Shown piece by piece: positions 22,929 through 32,621 of a stretch of 36,395 bases of DNA. The position numbers were made by a program, and so were the translations under genes. The notes beneath the pieces are model-generated. The model was not told the DNA's origin and did no database searches. It was given only the letters and a program-made list of their open reading frames with translations. This DNA is from WYZ-LMO2 sp038731605. Lineage in GTDB: Archaea > Halobacteriota > Archaeoglobi > Archaeoglobales > Archaeoglobaceae. Numbering within the stretch: position 1 is the stretch's first letter; every line of letters begins with the position of its first letter. The DNA lies in the NCBI GenBank assembly GCA_038731605.1, contig JAVYQP010000009.1, positions 1 through 36,395 on the forward strand. The letters run 5' to 3'.

Positions 22929-24599
22929 TTATCTTCTACCGACTTTTCTGACGAGGAAGTATAGCCCAACGAGCGACGCAAGGATTATTCCCAAGCCGAG
23001 AAACGTCGAATATCCTTTTTCCTGCACAACAAACGTTATCCTCTCGCTTGTCTGCGTTTGATCCGCCGAGGCAGTTACCGTTAGCTTGTATTCGCTTGGC
23101 GAAGCGTCTGCAGGAATGCTGATCTTCATGCTCACCGGGTAGCTTTCACCAGCCCTAAGCGAGGGAATGAGCTCTGGAGAAATGTCTTCGAGAGTCCAAT
23201 CGCTGTTCGGCAGAGTAACTGAAACTCGGATGTTTGTCAGCGTAGTTCCCACTCCTGAATTCTTGATGTAGCCCTTAAGCTCAACGGTGTCTCCTTGTGA
23301 AGTTGTGATCGTGTATTTACCCCCTTCTGGCTCGAACTGCAACTTAAAGGTTCCTATGACGTTGAGGCTCAGATTTGTCTCTGCAGTGAAGAAACCCTCA
23401 GCCACGATCTTGAGCGTTATCTCTGCTTGCTCAGCCGTCGACGGCACGTAGATCTCAAGACTTAGATCTTTCGTGCTCCCGCTTTCGATGAAGACCTGAG
23501 ATACTGCCAACTTCCCCTCTTTAAAGCTCGCTGTATACCCATTGGGCAATCCCTCCACGCTTAAAGCGTAGCTGTCGTCCGCATATCCGATGTTCCTGAT
23601 CTTGAGCGGGATGCTCGTGACTTCACCGATCGTTGCCGAAATTCTTGAGCTTATCACGATCTCCGCATAGTAGGCTTTCTTTTCCAAAAGAACCGTTCCA
23701 AGATCGGTCGTTTTTCCTCCTTTGACCTTTACATCCCTAAGGATCTTCTCCTCATAGCCCCCCTTCTCTATCCTCAAATCGTAAACCCCCGGCGAGAGTT
23801 CGATTATCGCTTCCCCATCCCCGGCGGTGTAGAAGGTTTCGTTACCAGCGGTTATCTTTGCAGACGCGACGCTTCTCCCGTCTTTGTCGACGACCCTCAG
23901 CCTTATCTCACCCTTCTCACCGGCATGGGTTTTGTTGATCAATACTTCGATCTCTTCCACCTTTTCGTTGAACCCAAGCTTGACGTAGTATTTGCCGACG
24001 CTTGCTGAGCTCTCTGTATCGATCGAGACCCTGATCACCCTGCTCTCACCGGCGGAGAGCACAACCCTCTGAATTTCGTAACCATCGTAGAACTTGCACT
24101 CCCAACCTTCGGGAGCTTCACAGCTTAAGTTGAGCTCGTAACGAGAGTTTAACTTGTTCTTGATCGTTAAATCGATGTTGGCAACATCGCCAGCCTCTAA
24201 AACGACGCTCTTTATTTTCGGGATAATCTCGATTGAGCTTTGCGGATACTCAACGTTCAACGTTATGCCGACGCTCCCGTCTGCGTAAAGGGTGATGTAG
24301 TAAACCCCGAGCTTTTCTGGAGCTTTGAAAACGAAGCTAAGCGTTGCGAACTCGTTGGCGTTCAGCTTTATCGAACTAACCCTTTTTCCGTCGTAGTAAA
24401 AGTAGCCCTCGATCCCGTCGGGGTAAGAGTAATAGGACAAGTAATATGTCTCCGTGTTGTTCTCGGCGTTCGTGATCTTTATCGGGATCGTTATCTCCTC
24501 CCCGGGAACTGCGCTTATCTCGGTGATTTTGCATTCCAATGCCACCGCAGGAGTTAGCAACGCTATGGCAAGAAGCGTTAAAAAAATGATGTTCTTCAT
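22929..24599 (-). CDS. Secreted, membrane-anchored NEW3/beta-sandwich protein of an ABC-2 exporter
   Basis: A 556-aa protein with a signal peptide (residues 1-20, cleavage after AVA) and a C-terminal membrane helix (about 531-551) with a basic tail, so nearly all of it faces outside. It contains several Ig-like NEW3/NPCBM-associated repeats (for example ISAVPGEEITIPIKITN, VVLEAGDVANIDLTIKN, ISATIGEVTSIPLKIRN and TSQGDTVELKGYIKNSG) and one carboxypeptidase-regulatory-like module (about 228-308, GEIRLRVVDKDGRSVASAKI). It overlaps the permease gene by 4 nt. Similar large ectoproteins accompany ABC-2 systems in many archaea. The exported substrate is unknown. Confidence 0.82.
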   Translation of the reverse strand: MKNIIFLTLLAIALLTPAVALECKITEISAVPGEEITIPIKITNAENNTETYYLSYYSYPDGIEGYFYYDGKRVSSIKLNANEFATLSFVFKAPEKLGVYYITLYADGSVGITLNVEYPQSSIEIIPKIKSVVLEAGDVANIDLTIKNKLNSRYELNLSCEAPEGWECKFYDGYEIQRVVLSAGESRVIRVSIDTESSASVGKYYVKLGFNEKVEEIEVLINKTHAGEKGEIRLRVVDKDGRSVASAKITAGNETFYTAGDGEAIIELSPGVYDLRIEKGGYEEKILRDVKVKGGKTTDLGTVLLEKKAYYAEIVISSRISATIGEVTSIPLKIRNIGYADDSYALSVEGLPNGYTASFKEGKLAVSQVFIESGSTKDLSLEIYVPSTAEQAEITLKIVAEGFFTAETNLSLNVIGTFKLQFEPEGGKYTITTSQGDTVELKGYIKNSGVGTTLTNIRVSVTLPNSDWTLEDISPELIPSLRAGESYPVSMKISIPADASPSEYKLTVTASADQTQTSERITFVVQEKGYSTFLGLGIILASLVGLYFLVRKVGRR

Positions 24600-25486
24600 A
24601 GCTCTTCCCTCGTGAATCTGAAGTAGGCGAGAACGAAGAGAACGATCGGGATTATTATGAAGCTCAGCAGGTTTTTCGTTATGTCCACGGTTCTGAAGTA
24701 TCCGCTCGCAGTAAGACTGTTAAGGATCGTAGAGTAGCTCGAAACCGGTGAGAATATCGAAAGCGACGAAGCTATGCTCTGAACCTTCTCCCTGTAGCTC
24801 CTCATCTCCTCGAGATAGCTCCTAAACCTCGGATCATCGCTCATGTTGCCAATGTTCCGAAAATCTCCAAACGGGTTCTCTGGCTGAGGACCAACGATTG
24901 CTTGAGCGATGTAGTTGCTGAAAAGCGGTAGAAGAAGTGCAAGCACTATGAAAACACCTATCGCCACCGTTAGAGAAGTTGAGGAGTTTTTGACAAGCGC
25001 AGAGATTAGGAATGCGATGGAGAAGAACGTGTAAAGGTAGGCGATGGTTACGAGCATCATCTTCCCGAGGTTCACGATGTCGTCGAAGCTCGGAGTGTAA
25101 CGCATCGTCAAAGCGCCGAGCATGAAGAGGAAGGTTACCGCAACCGCAACGCAGATTGCAAGGAATACAGCGATCGCTTTCCCGATTACCACCTCGTCCC
25201 TGAAGACAGGATGAGTCAGCAAAGTTCTCAGTGTTCCGCTCTCCTTCTCTCTCGTGATCAAATCAAAGCCAAGCGCTATTCCAAAGATTCCTCCGACGAA
25301 GGCTAAAGAAGAGCTCCCAAAGAACCCAATCATGGGTGCTGTCGAGATTCTCCCACCTGCGGTGCTCTGCAGGGTTTGCAGAACGCTCATGAGGAAGAAG
25401 ATAACCATCGTTGCAAGCAGTGCCATGAACCTTCTGCTCGAAACGATGTCTACGAATTCCTTTCTTGCGACGATGAGGAATCGCAT
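24596..25486 (-). CDS. ABC-2 type transporter permease
   Basis: A 296-aa membrane protein with six or seven hydrophobic segments and a large extracytoplasmic region (about 205-240) before the final helices. The family pattern ALGFDLITREKESGTLRTLLTHPV (about 72-95) is the conserved cytoplasmic helix of ABC-2/NatB-like permeases. The N-terminal FLIVARKEFVDIVSSRRF is also typical. It begins directly after the ATPase gene stop and overlaps the NEW3 protein gene. Probably an exporter. Confidence 0.88.
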   Translation of the reverse strand: MRFLIVARKEFVDIVSSRRFMALLATMVIFFLMSVLQTLQSTAGGRISTAPMIGFFGSSSLAFVGGIFGIALGFDLITREKESGTLRTLLTHPVFRDEVVIGKAIAVFLAICVAVAVTFLFMLGALTMRYTPSFDDIVNLGKMMLVTIAYLYTFFSIAFLISALVKNSSTSLTVAIGVFIVLALLLPLFSNYIAQAIVGPQPENPFGDFRNIGNMSDDPRFRSYLEEMRSYREKVQSIASSLSIFSPVSSYSTILNSLTASGYFRTVDITKNLLSFIIIPIVLFVLAYFRFTREEL

Positions 25487-26380
25487 TCAGATCGCCTCCT
25501 TCAGAAGGTTGAAGTATACATCTTCAAGGCTCGGCTCCCGCAAATGTAGCTCCTTTACAACGTAGCCTTTCTCGAAGAGATACTTCGAGATCTCAAGTCT
25601 GCAATCCTTCTCGACTTTGATCAAAAAATTCTGAGTTCTTTCGTCATACGTGACGTCTCCGAATCTCCTAAGCAACTCGATATCAGCCTTTGGCTCCGTC
25701 TGGACCTCTATGAAAAACTCGCTGTTGAAACTCGAGATCTTTCCGCTTTTGATCAATTTCCCCCTGTAAATTATGCCTATGCTACTGCAGACCTCCTTGA
25801 CCTCTGAGAGTATGTGAGAGGAGAAGAATATCGTCTTTCCGTCCTTTTGCAAACCTTTTATGATCCTCCTAAAGTCCGCTATCCCCGCAGGATCCAAGCC
25901 GTTGGTCGGTTCATCTAAGAAGACAACCTGCGGATCGTTTAGCAAGGCTTGCGCTAAGGCGAGTCTCTGCTTCATTCCCCTGCTGAACTCCGAAACCTTC
26001 TTATCTGCGACGTCTCCAAGTCCAACGAGTTCGAGCAATTCAAAAATCCTATCCTTCGAGACGTTGCCGTAAAATTCTGCAAAGTATTTTAAGTTCTGCA
26101 TCGCCGTTAAGTTTCCATATAGGCCATAGTTCTCCGGCAGATAACCGCAGATCCTTCTGACTTCCAAGGGACTTTTCTCAACGTCGATTCCACAGACCTC
26201 TATTCTTCCAGTGGTTGGTTTTGCGATGCCAAGAATGCAGTTTATCGTCGTCGATTTTCCGGAGCCGTTCGGACCGAGGAATCCGAATATCTCCTTTTCC
26301 TCCACTACAAGGCTTAGCGAGTCTACAGCCTTGAATTCGCCATAGAACTTCGTCAGATTTTCTATGTGCACCGCATACAT
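25487..26380 (-). CDS. ABC-2 type transporter ATPase
   Basis: A 297-aa ATPase. Walker A GPNGSGKST (residues 35-43), Q-loop region GYLPENYGLYGNLT, signature SRGMKQRLALAQAL, Walker B VVFLDEPTNGLDP and switch His in FFSSHILSEV are all present. A C-terminal domain of about 80 residues (from IGIIYRGKLIKSG) is typical of CcmA/NatA-like exporters. First gene of the operon: a TATA element ATTAAATA-like (26401-26408) is about 25 nt before the ATG. Confidence 0.92.
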   Translation of the reverse strand: MYAVHIENLTKFYGEFKAVDSLSLVVEEKEIFGFLGPNGSGKSTTINCILGIAKPTTGRIEVCGIDVEKSPLEVRRICGYLPENYGLYGNLTAMQNLKYFAEFYGNVSKDRIFELLELVGLGDVADKKVSEFSRGMKQRLALAQALLNDPQVVFLDEPTNGLDPAGIADFRRIIKGLQKDGKTIFFSSHILSEVKEVCSSIGIIYRGKLIKSGKISSFNSEFFIEVQTEPKADIELLRRFGDVTYDERTQNFLIKVEKDCRLEISKYLFEKGYVVKELHLREPSLEDVYFNLLKEAI

Positions 26381-26400
26381 GCCAAAACTTCGCCGTTGGA

Positions 26401-26408
26401 TATTTAAT
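26401..26408 (-). promoter_or_regulatory. TATA box for the ABC-2 exporter operon
   Basis: ATTAAATA on the minus strand, centred 25 nt before the ATG at 26380. The remaining bases to the cas6 promoter hold no gene. Confidence 0.5.
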
Positions 26409-26592
26409 CGAGAACAAGGTGAAGTGTATATCTGAAGTCACCTTTCCAATTTGAACTTATTGTTGGTTTTTATATTAAAAAAATTACAAACAAAAAACGG
26501 TTGTTGGTCTCCCGATTTTTCATCCTATTCTTGAAAAGGGCAACATTTAGCATCGACTACCAATATGAGCTCTGGCACAATTGAATCCGAAA

Positions 26593-26604
26593 AGTATATA
26601 TTTT
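26593..26604 (+). promoter_or_regulatory. TATA box for the cas interference operon
   Basis: AGTATATATTTT. It places the transcript start near 26620-26625, just before the cas6 ATG at 26628 and downstream of the alternative start at 26565, which is therefore rejected. Confidence 0.6.
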
Positions 26605-26627
26605 ACTTATGTAAAAAAGAGGATACG

Positions 26628-27332
26628 ATGAGAGTGAAGCTCTCATTTCAAATCCCAACCCCATCGTTTATAGACGCAAACTACTCTTATCACCTCGCAT
26701 CAGCGATTTACAGGGCAATTGAAAGAGCAGATCCAAGAACTTCGTTGGATCTCCACTTGCCGAACGTTCCAAAATTTTTCACTTTCAGCAAGCTCATGAT
26801 TCCAAAGAAGAGGATCAAGAAAGAAAAAATAATCGTCGAAGCGGAAGAAGTCCACTTCTTCTTCTCTTCCCTCCGCAAAGAGATCGGTGAAAGGTTAGTT
26901 GAAGGAATGCTTATGAAGCCAGAGATCAAAGTTGGGAATGCGAAGCTCTTGCTCTCGCAAATCGAGATCCTAGATGAAAAAGAGCTTGGAAACGAAGAGA
27001 AGTTCGTGACTTTAAGCCCTATAAACGTCTCGAAAGCTGAAAATGGAAAGGCAATCGATCTTTATCCGACACAGAAGGAGTTCTACGATGTTTTGAGGCA
27101 GAATTTGGTGAAGAAGTACACGTTTTTCTACGGAAAGGAGCCGGAGAACAAGGAGATCGAATTCGAAGTGGAGAGTTTTAAGCCAAAGAGGATTAAGATC
27201 AAGAACACTTGGCATCGCTGTGTTGAGATGGTCTTCAAAGCAAAAGGAGATCCGAAGTTGCTTGAAATAGGATACAAAGCAGGTTTCGGAGCGAAGAATT
27301 CGATGGGGTTTGGGATGGTTAAGGTGGTTTGA
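26628..27332 (+). CDS. cas6: CRISPR pre-crRNA endoribonuclease Cas6
   Basis: A 234-aa RAMP protein with two ferredoxin-like folds. It starts MRVKLSFQIPTPSFIDANYS and ends with the family glycine-rich loop GYKAGFGAKNSMGFGMVKVV. A His in YHLASAIYRAI (about residue 21) is a candidate for the catalytic general base. Cas6 cuts the precursor RNA within each repeat, leaving an 8-nt 5' handle, predicted here to be AUUGAAAG. The start was chosen by the upstream TATA box. It overlaps the cas8 ATG (TGATG). Confidence 0.92.
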   Translation: MRVKLSFQIPTPSFIDANYSYHLASAIYRAIERADPRTSLDLHLPNVPKFFTFSKLMIPKKRIKKEKIIVEAEEVHFFFSSLRKEIGERLVEGMLMKPEIKVGNAKLLLSQIEILDEKELGNEEKFVTLSPINVSKAENGKAIDLYPTQKEFYDVLRQNLVKKYTFFYGKEPENKEIEFEVESFKPKRIKIKNTWHRCVEMVFKAKGDPKLLEIGYKAGFGAKNSMGFGMVKVV

Positions 27333-28690
27333 TGCACAAAACATTAGATTGGACAGGACATCCGTTTGCAGACGCTGGGCTCGTTGCGATATTGTTGCTA
27401 AATAACAAAAACAATCCAAAGGATCTAACAGATGAAGACGTCAACCATGCAATAGATTTCGTCTCAAAACTTTATGCCAAAGACGAATGGAGTTCGAAGA
27501 TCCTTCATGGAATGATCTTTCCAAACAACGGGATTCTGATGGCAAATCCAAGTATGAAAAAGAAGAGATCTCCCGAAAACATAGCGAAAAATTTATTAGA
27601 TCTATTTTCAGAGATTAATAATTACTCTAAAGGGCCAAATTGTGTCATCTGCGGGAAAAGACCTGTATCTCACAAAAAGGATGTTTATCGAGACGTCTTT
27701 CCGCTGCTTGGATCGAGCGGCGTTACAAATTACTTCCACTCCGCAAATCCAAAAGGCGTAGACGTTTGTGCTCATTGCTTATTTCTCGTTCAGTTCATGC
27801 CGATCGTTTGCTATCAGCTTCCGAGAATTCTTCTAATCCACGCTTATCCATATGAGATAATGATGGAACTGGCAAAAGATGCGATAAACGATGTCAAAAA
27901 GACAATGTTAGCGTCTAACGCCGGGAACTTCAGAAGGCCCGAAAACTACCTTTTCCGAAAAATCGTAGAGATAACTAAAAACGTTGGAACAAGATACTGG
28001 GAAAAAGCCTCGATAACCCTTTACTATTTTATCTGCAAGAACAAAGACCCACAGCTTGACATAATCCATGTTCCAACTTCTGCAATGGTTTTTGTCGCTT
28101 ATGCAAGCAGTGTGGACGAAGAGGGTTGGAGAAAGATTTTAATTGAGGGTTGGGGGAATAGAGATGCGGAATTCGATGATTTGGAGAGAGATTACCGCAA
28201 CGAGGTATACTCGAGACTCTTAAATGAAATAAGCATTTTGGAGTATTTCTTCAATCGTCAGAATAGAAGTGTTAATGCCAAGTGGGATCTCCTGGCTTTT
28301 TATTGTATGGAGGTGTTAGGAATGGAGGAGAGATCTTTGAAATTTATTAGAGAGGTCGGGGACAGGATCGTCGAGACGCTTGAAAAATTGCCTGAAAACA
28401 AAATAAGGGAGAGAGTTAGAGAACTCGAAAACGCAGAAAAACGATTCCAGTTTGAGACGTTTTTTGTTAGGTTGGAAAAAGATAGGTTGGAGTTGAAGAT
28501 AAGGGAACCATTGCTAAGCTACGATGAGTTTGCGAGCCTATTGACTGCTTATGGTGAGGACATGGGTGTTTCCTGGAGGACCGCCAAAAATCTACTGCTT
28601 TTTAGGATTTACGAGCGGTTGCATGAAAGATTGATGAAAAGTGAGGAATCTGAAGCTCAAGTAAAGGTTTCTGAATTTATACGGGGGTGA
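27332..28690 (+). CDS. cst1: Type I-B Cascade large subunit Cas8 (Cst1, CxxC-CxxC type)
   Basis: A 452-aa protein. It has the two CxxC pairs that name the group: C104-x2-C107 (NCVICGKRP) and C146-x2-C149 (VCAHC), likely one zinc site. The N-terminal LDWTGHPFADAGLVAIL is characteristic of Cst1 of the Tneap subtype. The large subunit recognises the PAM and holds the complex on target DNA. It overlaps cas6, and cas7 follows 6 nt downstream. I-B (Cst) is favoured over I-A because of the CxxC-CxxC large subunit, the Cst2-like Cas7 and the unsplit Cas3. Confidence 0.88.
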   Translation: MHKTLDWTGHPFADAGLVAILLLNNKNNPKDLTDEDVNHAIDFVSKLYAKDEWSSKILHGMIFPNNGILMANPSMKKKRSPENIAKNLLDLFSEINNYSKGPNCVICGKRPVSHKKDVYRDVFPLLGSSGVTNYFHSANPKGVDVCAHCLFLVQFMPIVCYQLPRILLIHAYPYEIMMELAKDAINDVKKTMLASNAGNFRRPENYLFRKIVEITKNVGTRYWEKASITLYYFICKNKDPQLDIIHVPTSAMVFVAYASSVDEEGWRKILIEGWGNRDAEFDDLERDYRNEVYSRLLNEISILEYFFNRQNRSVNAKWDLLAFYCMEVLGMEERSLKFIREVGDRIVETLEKLPENKIRERVRELENAEKRFQFETFFVRLEKDRLELKIREPLLSYDEFASLLTAYGEDMGVSWRTAKNLLLFRIYERLHERLMKSEESEAQVKVSEFIRG

Positions 28691-28696
28691 GGAAAC

Positions 28697-29770
28697 TTGA
28701 GGTTTGTGGTTGGTTTGGTTTTGATAGATGCACCACATTCGGCGTTGAACATGCTTGGAATTGACCAGACTCTCCCAGACAGAAACATAACGAGAGTAAA
28801 AAAGTTCCGCCGAGGTAGAAACCAATATCCTTACGTATCGCCACAGGCTTGGCGTTATTGGTGGAGAGAGACTCTGAGGGAACATTTTGGTTGGAGGCTC
28901 TCGCCACTCTTCAGAGAGGAAAAGCAAGTTTTTACAGCAGCGAATCCGGTGAAATACGACGATGATGACGTATTTGGATATATGAGAGCGTATAAGATAG
29001 GGAACAAAAACGTGAGCGTTACACGAGTCTCCCCACTAAAAACGACGCCCTTGATCTCTCTACTCCCAGAGAGTAGCTCAGTCACAGTTGATGACGGATT
29101 TGCATCGAGACATGAAGGCGATCCAGTTCCATATTCCCAAGAGTTTTATTCAACGATCCTAAAAGGAGCTTTTTCGCTGGATTTAGACTCTCTAGGATGT
29201 TTTTCAGTCAAAGAGAAATCTGGATTCAAGAACCTTCTCAGAGAGGAAGAGATTCCAAAAGGAGGCAAAACAAATATAAAAGAAGAATACGAGGAAATGA
29301 TTGCCTTGGCAAAACAACTTGGCGTCACAGTTTCCGATGAAAAATGGATAATGCCCTTAGAGATTCGAAAAAGGAGGGCTGTTGAAACGATAAAGGCTTT
29401 GAAATTCATCTTCGGTGGAGCAAAACTTACACAATACCTCACCGACGTCTCGCCAAAGTTCATAATCTTGGCTATGGTGGAAGGGGGTATCAATCCTTTC
29501 ATCTCTGGCATTTTCTACGAAGACAGAGGAGAAGTTAAATTCGAGTGTGGCGCACTAAAGTCAAGACTTTTGGACTTGAAAGAGATATTTAATCCAAAAA
29601 CCATTTACATCGGTAAAGACGAAGGATTTATGCCAGAATGGAGGAAGGATCTAAACAGTCTTTGCGAAGATAGCGAACTAAAAAATGCTGGTTTCGAGGT
29701 CAACATCGGAAACGTTGGAACTGCAATAGACAGCTTCGTAGAAGAGATCGAGAACTACTATAAAGTATGA
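28697..29770 (+). CDS. cas7: Cascade backbone subunit Cas7 (Cst2/DevR family)
   Basis: A 357-aa RAMP subunit that polymerises along the crRNA spacer. Family features: the N-terminal strand FVVGLVLIDAPHSALNMLG, the segment RVKKFRRGRNQYPYVSPQAWRYWWRETL (residues 35-62, shown here to locate it) and a C-terminal VGTAIDSFVEEIENYY. The start is TTG at 28697 with GGGGGTGAGG six or so bases upstream. No ATG is available in the conserved N-terminus. It overlaps cas5 by 4 nt. Confidence 0.9.
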   Translation: MRFVVGLVLIDAPHSALNMLGIDQTLPDRNITRVKKFRRGRNQYPYVSPQAWRYWWRETLREHFGWRLSPLFREEKQVFTAANPVKYDDDDVFGYMRAYKIGNKNVSVTRVSPLKTTPLISLLPESSSVTVDDGFASRHEGDPVPYSQEFYSTILKGAFSLDLDSLGCFSVKEKSGFKNLLREEEIPKGGKTNIKEEYEEMIALAKQLGVTVSDEKWIMPLEIRKRRAVETIKALKFIFGGAKLTQYLTDVSPKFIILAMVEGGINPFISGIFYEDRGEVKFECGALKSRLLDLKEIFNPKTIYIGKDEGFMPEWRKDLNSLCEDSELKNAGFEVNIGNVGTAIDSFVEEIENYYKV

Positions 29771-30423
29771 GGGAAGCAGTAAGGGTAAAAATAATAAGTT
29801 GGACCGCAAGCTTCAGATATCCTACTTTTCAAGCTGGTTATCAGCCAAGCTTAAAAGTTCCTCCCCTCTCTACAATTCAAGGGTTGCTTTCAGCAGCGAA
29901 GGGCGAGATAGTTTCGTTCAGCGAGTTAGAATTCTTTGGCTACATTTTCATAAGCAACGGATTCGGAATAGACTTGGAAAGAATCTACCCCCTTGGCAAA
30001 GAGGAGACCGATGTTATAAAAAGAGAAGTTTTATTCGATAACGAGCTCTTCCTTTATTTACCCCTTGACTGGGGAGACTATTTCAAAAAACCAAAATACC
30101 AACTATTGCTAGGACGGTCTTGCGACTTGGCGACTGTAGAAGAAATCAAAAAAGTCGTGCTGGAAAAGAAAAAAGACGTCCCAATTGGTGGAACCATAGT
30201 TCCGATAAACGCGGGAATTCCTGGACTCGTCCATGCTTTACCAGTAGAATTCGACTACAGCGAAGTTCCGAGAAGAGCTAAAGCTGTAAAACCATTCATA
30301 GCTATACCTTTCCCTAAAACGTTAGAGAGAAGAAAAAAACAAATTTTCAGAGGAGATATTTTCTACGATCCAGAGATCCAACTTGGCGTGTGGTTGTATG
30401 AAGGTATGCCTGGCAAAATTTAA
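29767..30423 (+). CDS. cas5: Cascade subunit Cas5 (Cst type)
   Basis: A 218-aa RAMP protein that caps the 5' handle of the crRNA. The N-terminal VKIISWTASFRYPTFQAGY followed by LKVPPLSTIQGLLSAAKGE (residues 29-47) is the Cas5 signature of the I-B group. No Cas5d-type nuclease role is expected since Cas6 is present. It overlaps cas7 by 4 nt and cas3 begins inside its last 26 nt. Confidence 0.92.
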   Translation: MREAVRVKIISWTASFRYPTFQAGYQPSLKVPPLSTIQGLLSAAKGEIVSFSELEFFGYIFISNGFGIDLERIYPLGKEETDVIKREVLFDNELFLYLPLDWGDYFKKPKYQLLLGRSCDLATVEEIKKVVLEKKKDVPIGGTIVPINAGIPGLVHALPVEFDYSEVPRRAKAVKPFIAIPFPKTLERRKKQIFRGDIFYDPEIQLGVWLYEGMPGKI

Positions 30424-32611
30424 CCCAAACCAGTTCCTCGAATGTCACATAAACGACTCAGTGAACGTTTTAAAAAGTTTAAAAGTCGCCTTTTCCAGTA
30501 TTATAGACGCTAACAGCGACTTTTGGATAATGCTTTTTTATTCGGTTGTTTTACACGATTTGGGTAAGTGTGCGGTCGGCTTTCAAAAGGCGGGGATTAG
30601 CAATAAAAATTGGGATTTCAGGCATGAAGTTCTTTCAGTTCCATTCACAAACTTCTTAAAGTTAAGAGAAGACCAAAAAAGACTTGTTGCACTTTCGATA
30701 TTGACCCACCACAAATACATCAACGAGGAAGATAGGTTGATAATCCCAAAACATATCGGCTTTGTTTGGAAAAAATATTTAGAGAGAGTTGACGAACTTT
30801 TAGAGAATGCAGACTACATTGAAAACGTCTTCCTTCCAAAAATTCCATACTGGGAGATAGTAGTTTTTGGAAAGATTCTAGGAGATTTTAATCTACCAAA
30901 TAACTGGAGAGAAGATATTAAGGAATATGACTTCGAAGAACTTTACAAATGGTATAAAGATGAAGTAGCTAAGCATAAAAAAGATCTAATACTTCTCAAA
31001 GGATTATTAAATGCTTGCGATCACTTGTCTTCGGCTGGCGAGAGCTCCATAAGACTCCTTCCATCGATCAAGAGAACATTGGGAAGATTTATTTCAGAGA
31101 GAAATTTAAGAGAGCTCCAAATCAAAGCTCAAACGATTGAAGGAAATCTTATGGTTCGAGCTCCAACAGGATACGGAAAAACTGAGCTCTCATTGCTATG
31201 GGCGGATTTTAATTCCCGACGAGTTGGGGATAGGATAGCCAACAGAATATTTTACATATTACCCTACAAGGCGAGTATAAACGCAATGTATGAGCGTGTC
31301 TTGAGTTACTTTAAAGATCCGGAGTTCGTTGGGATTTTGCACAGCACAACAAGGCATTATCTCTACTTTTCAAATCTCGAATACCGACGCCTTCCAAATC
31401 TATATCAAAAAATATTCACACCGCTCAAAATTTCTACACCGTTTCAAATTATGAAAGCATTCTTTGGTGTTGGGCACTTCGAGATGACGTTGAGCGAGCT
31501 CATGAACTCGCTACTGATCTTTGACGAAATACACGTCTATGAACCGAACGTTCTCGGAATAATCTTGGCAATGCTGGAAATGCTGAAAGATTCAAACGTT
31601 AAAACCTTAGTCATGTCGGCAACTTTTCCAAATTTTATAGAAGAGTTGTTTGAAGAAATTTTGGACTTTAAGAAGATTGAAACGTCAAAAGAGGAAGCGG
31701 ATAGATTTACGAGACATAGAATTCAGATAGTTGACGGAAACATCCACAATAAAATCGAGGATTTTGCTTCTAAGTTTTCCGAAGAACACTTACTCCCAGC
31801 TCTAATTTGCTGTAATAGCGTAGAGACCGCTATCAATACCTATCAGACCCTAAAAGAATCTGGAAAGAAATGCCTGTTGATCCATGGTAGATTTACGTAT
31901 GGGGATCGAGAACGAATAGAAAGGACTCTAAAGAACAATATGAGCAACTACGAGTTTGTCGTTGCCACGCAGGTCGTAGAGGTTTCGCTGGACATTAGCT
32001 TCGAAACAGCTCTTACTGAACCTGCGCCACTGGATGCGTTGATTCAGCGTTTTGGTAGAGTCAATAGGCAGGGATGGAAGGATGGAAAGATATCGGATGT
32101 ATACATCCTCACCGAAGGCTCGAAGGTTGACGAAAAAATCTACGCTCCCTACAGGATCGTGTCGGATACAGTAAAGCTCTTGGAAAACCTAAATGGCAAA
32201 GAACTTAGAGAATCGATAATACCTGAGCTCGTTGATGAAGCATATTCCTCCACGAAAAAGGAGATCCTGAAAGACGTTAGAGATTACAGAAAAATCGCTA
32301 TAAGCTTGTTCCAAGAACTAAAGCCTTTAGAAAGGGGCGAGGATGAGAAGAAGTTTTATGAAATGTTTGACTCTGTCGAAGTAGTTCCAATAGCTTTCAT
32401 CGATGAAGTGCGTGAACTGTTCGAAATTGAAAGATCCATTGAAATCTACAACTACCTCGTTCCCATCTCGTGGAAGAAGTTTTTGGGTATAAAGAGCAAA
32501 GTCGGAGATGTTTTGAGCTACGATCGTAATAACAAGCTTTGGATTGTAAATCTAAAATATAGCCCAGAGCTGGGCTTGCTCGAAGAGCTCGAGACGGAGG
32601 TAGTTTTATGA
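30398..32611 (+). CDS. cas3: CRISPR helicase-nuclease Cas3 (HD plus DExH)
   Basis: A 737-aa single-chain Cas3 that unwinds and degrades target DNA after Cascade binding. The N-terminal HD nuclease has the His in ECHINDS (about 17), VLHDLGK (about 52-58), FRHEVLS and LTHHK. The helicase has Walker A APTGYGKTE, the DExH-box variant LIFDEIHVY, motif III VMSATFP and motif VI QRFGRVNRQG. All key residues are intact. The frame opens at a TTG (30383), but ATG 30398 is preferred. The stop is 10 nt from the convergent cas2 stop. Confidence 0.94.
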   Translation: MKVCLAKFNPNQFLECHINDSVNVLKSLKVAFSSIIDANSDFWIMLFYSVVLHDLGKCAVGFQKAGISNKNWDFRHEVLSVPFTNFLKLREDQKRLVALSILTHHKYINEEDRLIIPKHIGFVWKKYLERVDELLENADYIENVFLPKIPYWEIVVFGKILGDFNLPNNWREDIKEYDFEELYKWYKDEVAKHKKDLILLKGLLNACDHLSSAGESSIRLLPSIKRTLGRFISERNLRELQIKAQTIEGNLMVRAPTGYGKTELSLLWADFNSRRVGDRIANRIFYILPYKASINAMYERVLSYFKDPEFVGILHSTTRHYLYFSNLEYRRLPNLYQKIFTPLKISTPFQIMKAFFGVGHFEMTLSELMNSLLIFDEIHVYEPNVLGIILAMLEMLKDSNVKTLVMSATFPNFIEELFEEILDFKKIETSKEEADRFTRHRIQIVDGNIHNKIEDFASKFSEEHLLPALICCNSVETAINTYQTLKESGKKCLLIHGRFTYGDRERIERTLKNNMSNYEFVVATQVVEVSLDISFETALTEPAPLDALIQRFGRVNRQGWKDGKISDVYILTEGSKVDEKIYAPYRIVSDTVKLLENLNGKELRESIIPELVDEAYSSTKKEILKDVRDYRKIAISLFQELKPLERGEDEKKFYEMFDSVEVVPIAFIDEVRELFEIERSIEIYNYLVPISWKKFLGIKSKVGDVLSYDRNNKLWIVNLKYSPELGLLEELETEVVL

Positions 32612-32621
32612 GCATTTTAAA

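Noticed and set aside
26415..26445. GGTGA...TCACC inverted repeat between the exporter and cas6
   Set aside because: Arms of only five bases with a long unmatched centre, too weak to call an operator or terminator.
26565..26627. Longer start of cas6 at 26565
   Set aside because: The TATA box at 26593-26604 lies inside this extension and the Cas6 fold begins at MRVKLSFQIP.
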